This document shows, one piece after another, positions 59,679-64,000 of a DNA stretch of 64,000 nt. Every line of letters begins with the position of its first letter. Within the stretch, counting starts at the first letter, position 1. The translations under genes and the position numbers were made by a program. The notes under the pieces are model-generated. The model was not told the DNA's origin and did no database searches. It was given only the letters and a program-made list of their open reading frames with translations. Where the stretch lies: the NCBI RefSeq assembly GCF_020616555.1, contig NZ_CP085173.1, positions 806,001 to 870,000 on the forward strand, read 5' to 3'. The DNA is from Streptomyces longhuiensis (GTDB lineage: Bacteria; Actinomycetota; Actinomycetes; Streptomycetales; Streptomycetaceae).

Positions 59679-62276
59679 TCAAGACAGGATCTCGACGTAC
59701 CCGTCGGTTCCGTGCACGCGGATCCGCTGCCCGTCCCGGATCAGCCGGGTGGCCTGCTCCACGCCCACGACGGCCGGCAGGCCGTACTCCCGGGCGATCA
59801 CCGCACCATGGGTCATCAGGCCACCCACCTCCGTCACCAGGCCCGCGATTCCGACGAACAGCGGAGACCAGCTGGGGTCCGTGAAGGCCGTGACCAGGAT
59901 GTCGCCCGCTTCGAGATCGGCGTCCGCCATGTCGAGGATGACGCGGGCCCGCCCCTCGATGGTCCCGGCGGAAACCGGTACGCCGATCAGGGCGCCTGCC
60001 GGCGCGTCGTCGCGCCGGTACGCCCCGGTGAGGGCTTCGCCGTCCGAGGTGAGCACCCGGGGTGGCGTGAGCGCGTGGAACGAACGGAACGCCTCCTTGC
60101 GCTGCTGGATGAGCTCTTCGTCCACCTGGTGCGAGCGCACGACGTCGTGGAGTTCCTGGAAGGTGAGGTAGAAGACGTCCTCCTTCTCAGGAAGCACGTC
60201 GGCCTGCACGAGGAGCTCGGCCTCCGCCAGCAGAGCCTGCTTGTAGACGAAGTAGCGGCTGATGATGCCGTACTTGGGGTACTCCCGATAGCCGATGAAG
60301 GTTCTGACCCGGTCGATCATCCCCTTGACCTCGTCGGCTTTCCGGTCCCCGTCCGGCAGGGCGCGCAAGCGTGACAGCACGTCCTGTTCCTTCTTCTGGG
60401 CCTTCTGCCGCCCTTGCTCGAAGCGCCGCTCGGCGGCGCCCGGCTCGAAGTTCCTGACGTTGTCGAGGATCACGGGCACCAGCGTGCTGGGGCGCTCGCG
60501 CCAGCGTGGCCTCGTGATGTCGATCTCGCCGACGCAGCGCATGCCGTACCGGTCGAGGTAGGCCTCGATCGCGTCGCGCGCCTCGGTCCCGCCCGCGAGC
60601 TTCGCCAGGTCGTCCAGGAAGTCATCGCCGTCGACGCCTTGCAGGAACGCCACCACTTCCGGCTGCGGGCGGATCACGTCCGCGACGTCGAGCAGTGCCA
60701 GTCCCATCTCCGAGGTGATGTTGTCGGGGGCGGACAGCGTCAGCGTGTCAGCCACGTTCTTCTCGCCGAGCCACTCCTGCAGCTTGTCGTTGAGCCACCA
60801 CGTCGCCTCCATCCCGGCCATGATCGCCTGAATGCTCAGCGGATCACTGAGCACTCGCTTGTGCTCCTCGAAGGCCTCCAGCAGGAAGTCGAACAGCGCC
60901 GGTCCGGTCTTCGTCCGAATGTCGCGCTCCAAGGCGGCGATGGATGCCCGGCTGCGCTCGATGAGCTCGGTGACGACGGCCGGATCGGTGTCGATCGGGG
61001 CGGGCGGGCCGCCGGCCGGCGGCCCGCCGGGGCCCGCGTCCGGGAGCGTCGGGACGAAACCGTCGCGGTCGAGGACGGTCTCCAGAGCGTGCCTGATCAG
61101 CGGATCGCCCTTGCCCATCGCCTCAAGGAGGCCGGCGCGGCTCGCGGGCGAGGCCAGGCGCCGGGTGACGTCGACGAACAGTCTGCCGCCGGCCTCGTGC
61201 ATCGGCACCATGGCCGTGAGCTGCCACATGGAGAACCCGAGGGGCTTCATGGGGTCGGTCATCATCTGCCCATGGCCGACAGAGACGTAGACGTGGTTGT
61301 CCTGGTCTCCGCTCTCGGGAATGGGGAACAGCGTCGTGATCGGCCGGCTCTGCACGATCTGGAAGCCGTCGTCGACCAGGCACCATTCGATGTCCTGCGG
61401 GCGGCCGAAGTGCGCTTCGATCCGCCGCCCGAGCTGCGCGAGCCGCACGGCCTGCGCATCCGTCAGCGCGGGCTGCTCCTGCTGCTGCGAGTCGATCGTG
61501 ACTTCCTGCGTCCCGCCGGCCGGAAGGGCGTGAACGGCGCGCTGTTTGGCGGCGATCGCCTTGTCGACGACTTCGCCGTCCCGCACCTTGAAGACGTCCG
61601 GGTTCACCAGACCGGAGACCAGGGCCTCGCCGAGGCCGAAGCCGGCGTCCACGGTGGCGACCTTCCGGTTGCCGGTGACGGGGTCGGCCGTGAACAGGAT
61701 GCCGGACGCATGCGGGAAGACCATGCGCTGCACGACCACGGCCATGTGGACCGTGCGGTGGTCGATGCCGTTCCGCTGGCGGTAGGTCACGGCCCGCTCG
61801 GTGAACAGCGAGGCCCAGCAACGGCTGATGTGCTGGAGGATCGCCGTCGGTCCCACGACGTTCAGGTACGTGTCCTGCTGGCCGGCGAAGGAGGCCGTCG
61901 GCAGGTCCTCGGCCGTGGCGCTGGATCGGACGGCGTAGGGGGCCTGCTCGCCGAGCTGGGCGAGCGCGCGGGTGATCGCCGCGGCGAGATCGCCCGGGAC
62001 GGCGATCCCTTCGATGGTCCGGCGAATCTGCGCGCTGAGCCTGCGGATGGCCTCCCGGTCGTCCGGGTGCAGGCGCGACAGCTGGTCGAGCTGATCGTCG
62101 ATCGACGGTGCTTCCGCCATGATCCGCCGGAAAGCGTCCGTCGTCACGCAGAAGCCACCCGGCACGCGGACGCCTTCGATCCGCGACAGCCCGCCCAGGT
62201 GCGCGCCCTTGCCGCCGACGACCGAGACCTGTGTCCCGTCGACGTCTTCAAGATCCAACACGTACTGCTCAATCAC
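59679..62276 (-). CDS. rph: Rifampin phosphotransferase (rifamycin-inactivating)
   Basis: An 865-residue enzyme, the length of known rifampin phosphotransferases. ATP-binding domain about 1-315 (YVLDLEDVDGTQVSVVGGKG; AVRSSATAEDLPTASFAGQQ; HRTVHMAVVVQRMV), rifampin-binding helical domain about 330-755, and swivelling His domain about 768-865 with the catalytic His near 823 in VGGLMTHGAVIAREYGLPAV. It transfers the beta-phosphate of ATP to the C21 hydroxyl of rifamycins. The GTG at 62276 has GGAGGT six bases upstream. The PEP-synthase-like layout is shared, but length and the upstream RAE favour rph. A GPGGPPAGGPPAP linker lies mid-protein. Confidence 0.92.
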   Translation of the reverse strand: MIEQYVLDLEDVDGTQVSVVGGKGAHLGGLSRIEGVRVPGGFCVTTDAFRRIMAEAPSIDDQLDQLSRLHPDDREAIRRLSAQIRRTIEGIAVPGDLAAAITRALAQLGEQAPYAVRSSATAEDLPTASFAGQQDTYLNVVGPTAILQHISRCWASLFTERAVTYRQRNGIDHRTVHMAVVVQRMVFPHASGILFTADPVTGNRKVATVDAGFGLGEALVSGLVNPDVFKVRDGEVVDKAIAAKQRAVHALPAGGTQEVTIDSQQQEQPALTDAQAVRLAQLGRRIEAHFGRPQDIEWCLVDDGFQIVQSRPITTLFPIPESGDQDNHVYVSVGHGQMMTDPMKPLGFSMWQLTAMVPMHEAGGRLFVDVTRRLASPASRAGLLEAMGKGDPLIRHALETVLDRDGFVPTLPDAGPGGPPAGGPPAPIDTDPAVVTELIERSRASIAALERDIRTKTGPALFDFLLEAFEEHKRVLSDPLSIQAIMAGMEATWWLNDKLQEWLGEKNVADTLTLSAPDNITSEMGLALLDVADVIRPQPEVVAFLQGVDGDDFLDDLAKLAGGTEARDAIEAYLDRYGMRCVGEIDITRPRWRERPSTLVPVILDNVRNFEPGAAERRFEQGRQKAQKKEQDVLSRLRALPDGDRKADEVKGMIDRVRTFIGYREYPKYGIISRYFVYKQALLAEAELLVQADVLPEKEDVFYLTFQELHDVVRSHQVDEELIQQRKEAFRSFHALTPPRVLTSDGEALTGAYRRDDAPAGALIGVPVSAGTIEGRARVILDMADADLEAGDILVTAFTDPSWSPLFVGIAGLVTEVGGLMTHGAVIAREYGLPAVVGVEQATRLIRDGQRIRVHGTDGYVEILS
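61003..61028. repeat. 26-bp perfect palindrome inside rph
   Basis: GGCGGGCCGCCGG is followed directly by its reverse complement CCGGCGGCCCGCC. It encodes part of the Gly-Pro-rich linker of the rifampin phosphotransferase. Such a palindrome would form a very stable hairpin in mRNA or single-stranded DNA. Confidence 0.8.
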
Positions 62277-62568
62277 TGCGTTACCTCCGAGGCAGCCGTG
62301 CTGCGTCGCACTGCGGTGGCCGGTCGGATCACCGGCACCTCCCACTCTGTCGAACTTCTTGTCGCGCACGTCCTCATCCCTGCTTGTGTTTCCTCTGCAG
62401 AGCCGGCCGACCACTCCACCCGGTCGGGCGGCCCGCACCCCCCGCAACCCCATTGCCTGTCCCCCAGCGGTTCGACGTCACCGCGCCCCCTACGTCGACA
62501 CCAACACACACGTCGTGCCCGCGTCTCCGCAGGTTGTGGCGTCGGCGGACGATTCTGCGCCATGACCC

Positions 62569-62587
62569 GGGCCTTGCGGCAAGCCCC
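62569..62587. promoter_or_regulatory. Rifamycin-associated element (RAE)
   Basis: GGGCCTTGCGGCAAGCCCC contains the palindromic core CTTGC-G-GCAAG flanked by G and C runs, as in the RAE described upstream of rifamycin-inactivation genes in actinobacteria. It lies about 290 bases upstream of the rph start. Overlapping it, TTGCGG (62574-62579) is followed after 17 bases by TATAAG (62597-62602), a good promoter in the + direction; the leftward equivalent is weaker (TTGCCG, 19 bases, CAGAAT). Confidence 0.75.
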
Positions 62588-62610
62588 CCAACGCGCTATA
62601 AGTTGAGAGT

Positions 62611-62634
62611 GGCAAGGAGAGTTCTCTCCTTGCC
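62611..62634 (+). terminator. Perfect hairpin followed by T-rich tract
   Basis: GGCAAGGAGAG pairs with CTCTCCTTGCC over 11 bases around a TT loop and is followed by TTTGTCTTTT. It has the form of a rightward intrinsic terminator, yet no rightward gene ends nearby. With the + strand promoter-like sequence just before it, it might terminate a very short transcript or be an operator. Confidence 0.55.
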
Positions 62635-62777
62635 TTTGTCTTTTCCATTGCCTGTGCGCCTTTGCCGTGCGATGGAACTGAGAACCTTCACGCGAAGCGG
62701 TACGGTCACCAGCTCGCTGAGACGGCGCGGGCTCAGCCCGGTGAACGGTGGACGGGGGAAGGCTCCGACGCCGTGAT

Positions 62778-62813
62778 CACGCCAGCCACGCCAGCCACGC
62801 CAGCCACGCCAGG
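62778..62813. repeat. Nine-base tandem repeat (CACGCCAGC)x4
   Basis: Three exact CACGCCAGC copies and one ending in AGG lie in non-coding sequence, flanked on both sides by GATCAC. Confidence 0.85.
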
Positions 62814-63181
62814 ATCACCACAACTTTGCCCGCGGCTCAGCCTCAACCGCACGCTCTGGTTACCGCTGAGCGGCAATCCCCCTGCGGGGTCGTGTGGCGA
62901 TGCCCTCATCAGGTGGGGAGGGCCCGTCAGTTGCGGGACGAGCCTTACGGGTCGTCCGATGTAACGAGTCTGTAGACGTGGGTGAGGGCGCGAGCGATCG
63001 CGCACGGTTGCCGGATCGGCGTCACCGTTCGGTCATGCCATGGCAGGTCCTCGGCCAACTCCCCGTCCGTTCTTCTTTTCTGTGGACAAAGTGTGGACGC
63101 TCCGCGACCTCATCCCTACGCTGAGCGTCGCTCGGCCACAGAAGTCTGCGTTACCCACAGCGGAACCACGCAGGAGGAAGA

Positions 63182-64000
63182 GTGACGCCACGCCCCGTGC
63201 ACATGTCCCGCCCCAGACGTCGCGGCGCCCGAAGAGCCACCGGGCTGCTGCTCACCGCTCTCCTCGGTGCCGGTCTGGTCGCCCCGGCGCCTGCCTCGGC
63301 CGATGACCATCCACGGCCGTTCGCGGATCTGCCCCCGCAGGAACCGGGGGTGACCCTGCGCGTCTTCGACATCCAGTCACCACTGAGCAAGCTGTGCGAT
63401 CTGAAGCCCGCGCAGACCCCGAACGTCGACAAGCTGATCCCCACCGCCGACTGGACGTCCACCGACGGCTTCGGGTTCGAGAACAACTTCGTCTCGCAGA
63501 TCATCGGCAATCTGAACGTGCCGGAAGCCGGCTCGTACGGATTCCGGCTCATCAGTGACGACGGTTCGCGGCTCTTCCTCGGCGGACAGCAGGTCATCGA
63601 TCACGACGGGCTGCACGGAGCCGAGCCCAAGGACGGCGAGATCACGCTCAATGCCGGCTACCAGTCGCTGCGCATCGACCACTTCGACGCGGGCGGTGGC
63701 CAGCAGGTCACCCTGCAGTGGAAGCCGCCGGGAAAGAGTGAGTTCACCACCGTGCCGAACTCCGTGCTGAGTACGGACGCCGGTGTCGTACGAGTGACGG
63801 CGCCCGGCCGCAAGGAGTGCGAGGGGACGTACGACACCCCCGGTGACGGGCTGCCACTGACCGAGGTCAACCCCGGCTACAAGCTGACCGATCTGCGGCC
63901 CAAGGGCTTCGAGCCGCAGGTCTCCGCGATGGACTGGCTGCCCGACGACCGCCTTGCGATCACCACCTGGGGCGGCAGCACCGAGACGAAGGGCGAGGTG
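63182..64000 (+). CDS. Secreted PA14-domain protein, N-terminal part (3' end outside window)
   Basis: 273 codons to the window edge. The GTG at 63182 is preceded by AGGAGGAAGA. The start MTPRPVHMSRPRRRGARRAT then GLLLTALLGAGLVAPAPASA is a Sec signal cleaved near residue 40. A PA14 carbohydrate-binding-type domain spans about 55-190, with SYGFRLISDDGSRLFLGG then QQVIDHDGLHG (the DDGS loop). After about 220, GYKLTDLRPKGFEPQVSAMD then WLPDDRLAITTWGG starts what looks like a quinoprotein-type beta-propeller. Streptomyces relatives are multidomain secreted proteins probably acting on glycans. The end is missing. Confidence 0.88.
   Translation, partial: MTPRPVHMSRPRRRGARRATGLLLTALLGAGLVAPAPASADDHPRPFADLPPQEPGVTLRVFDIQSPLSKLCDLKPAQTPNVDKLIPTADWTSTDGFGFENNFVSQIIGNLNVPEAGSYGFRLISDDGSRLFLGGQQVIDHDGLHGAEPKDGEITLNAGYQSLRIDHFDAGGGQQVTLQWKPPGKSEFTTVPNSVLSTDAGVVRVTAPGRKECEGTYDTPGDGLPLTEVNPGYKLTDLRPKGFEPQVSAMDWLPDDRLAITTWGGSTETKGEV

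Larger units (their letters stand above)
62277..63181. other. Intergenic region of about 900 bases between rph and the PA14 gene
   Basis: No gene is supported. It holds the rifamycin-associated element (62569-62587), a perfect 11-bp hairpin (62611-62634), a nine-base tandem repeat (62778-62813) and the promoter of the PA14-protein gene at its right end. The distance from the element to rph GTG is about 290 bases, so the rph leader may be long. Confidence 0.6.

Noticed and set aside
62778..62813. Possible CRISPR-like array
   Set aside because: Units are nine bases with no spacers; it is a simple tandem repeat.

Overview
The window is high-GC DNA with third-position GC bias, GTG/TTG starts, many 4-base start/stop overlaps and a typical Streptomyces gene repertoire: Acg-type nitroreductase, GAF-SpoIIE-HATPase phosphatase, PASTA-less Ser/Thr kinase, DUF1062, double-domain AsnC regulator, rifampin phosphotransferase. 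It is most likely a chromosomal accessory (arm) region of a Streptomyces, because insertions, truncations and pseudogenes are frequent.

Region 1 (1-10290) resembles the actinobacterial hypoxia/dormancy cluster. It holds a universal stress protein tail, an Acg nitroreductase, an amino-acid permease and a tightly overlapped leftward operon of Zn alcohol dehydrogenase, HTH-PPOX flavin protein, HAD beta-phosphoglucomutase-like enzyme and GH65 disaccharide phosphorylase. A divergent cyclic-nucleotide-domain gene is split by an IS5-family element that carries a second, passenger gene. Region 2 (10291-15206) is a two-component system divergent from a ferric-reductase-like flavocytochrome, an FMN-binding exported protein and ApbE: a complete extracytosolic flavin electron-transfer module. 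Region 3 (15207-31010) is mixed: a DUF2975/XRE pair with two operator-like palindromes, a receptor-like Ser/Thr kinase, a TIM-barrel protein, VOC proteins, amidase, enoyl-CoA hydratase, SpoIIE phosphatase, methyltransferase, quinone oxidoreductase and DUF1062.

Region 4 (31255-38542) has a class C serine hydrolase, remnants of an SRPBCC protein and of an HTH/NB-ARC regulator, a Tat-exported protein, and a divergent unit of AsnC regulator, MFS transporter and M20 amidohydrolase. Region 5 (38957-48192) is a nitrogen-acquisition regulon: APC permease, TetR regulator, two DUF1989 proteins, a 1195-residue biotin carboxylase of the urea/guanidine carboxylase family and allophanate hydrolase. The two DUF1989 proteins make guanidine a better guess than urea as substrate. 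The same palindrome precedes the permease and the catabolic operon.

Region 6 (48335-64000) holds an SDR/DHDPS-family pair behind a truncated enoyl-CoA hydratase, a GGCTTC microsatellite, a VWA protein, an APH-like kinase, a small nine-residue-repeat protein, a ThDP enzyme/cyclase operon, a P-loop kinase, a lipoprotein beta-propeller, rifampin phosphotransferase with an upstream rifamycin-associated element, and the start of a secreted PA14 protein. No rRNA, tRNA or CRISPR array was seen.
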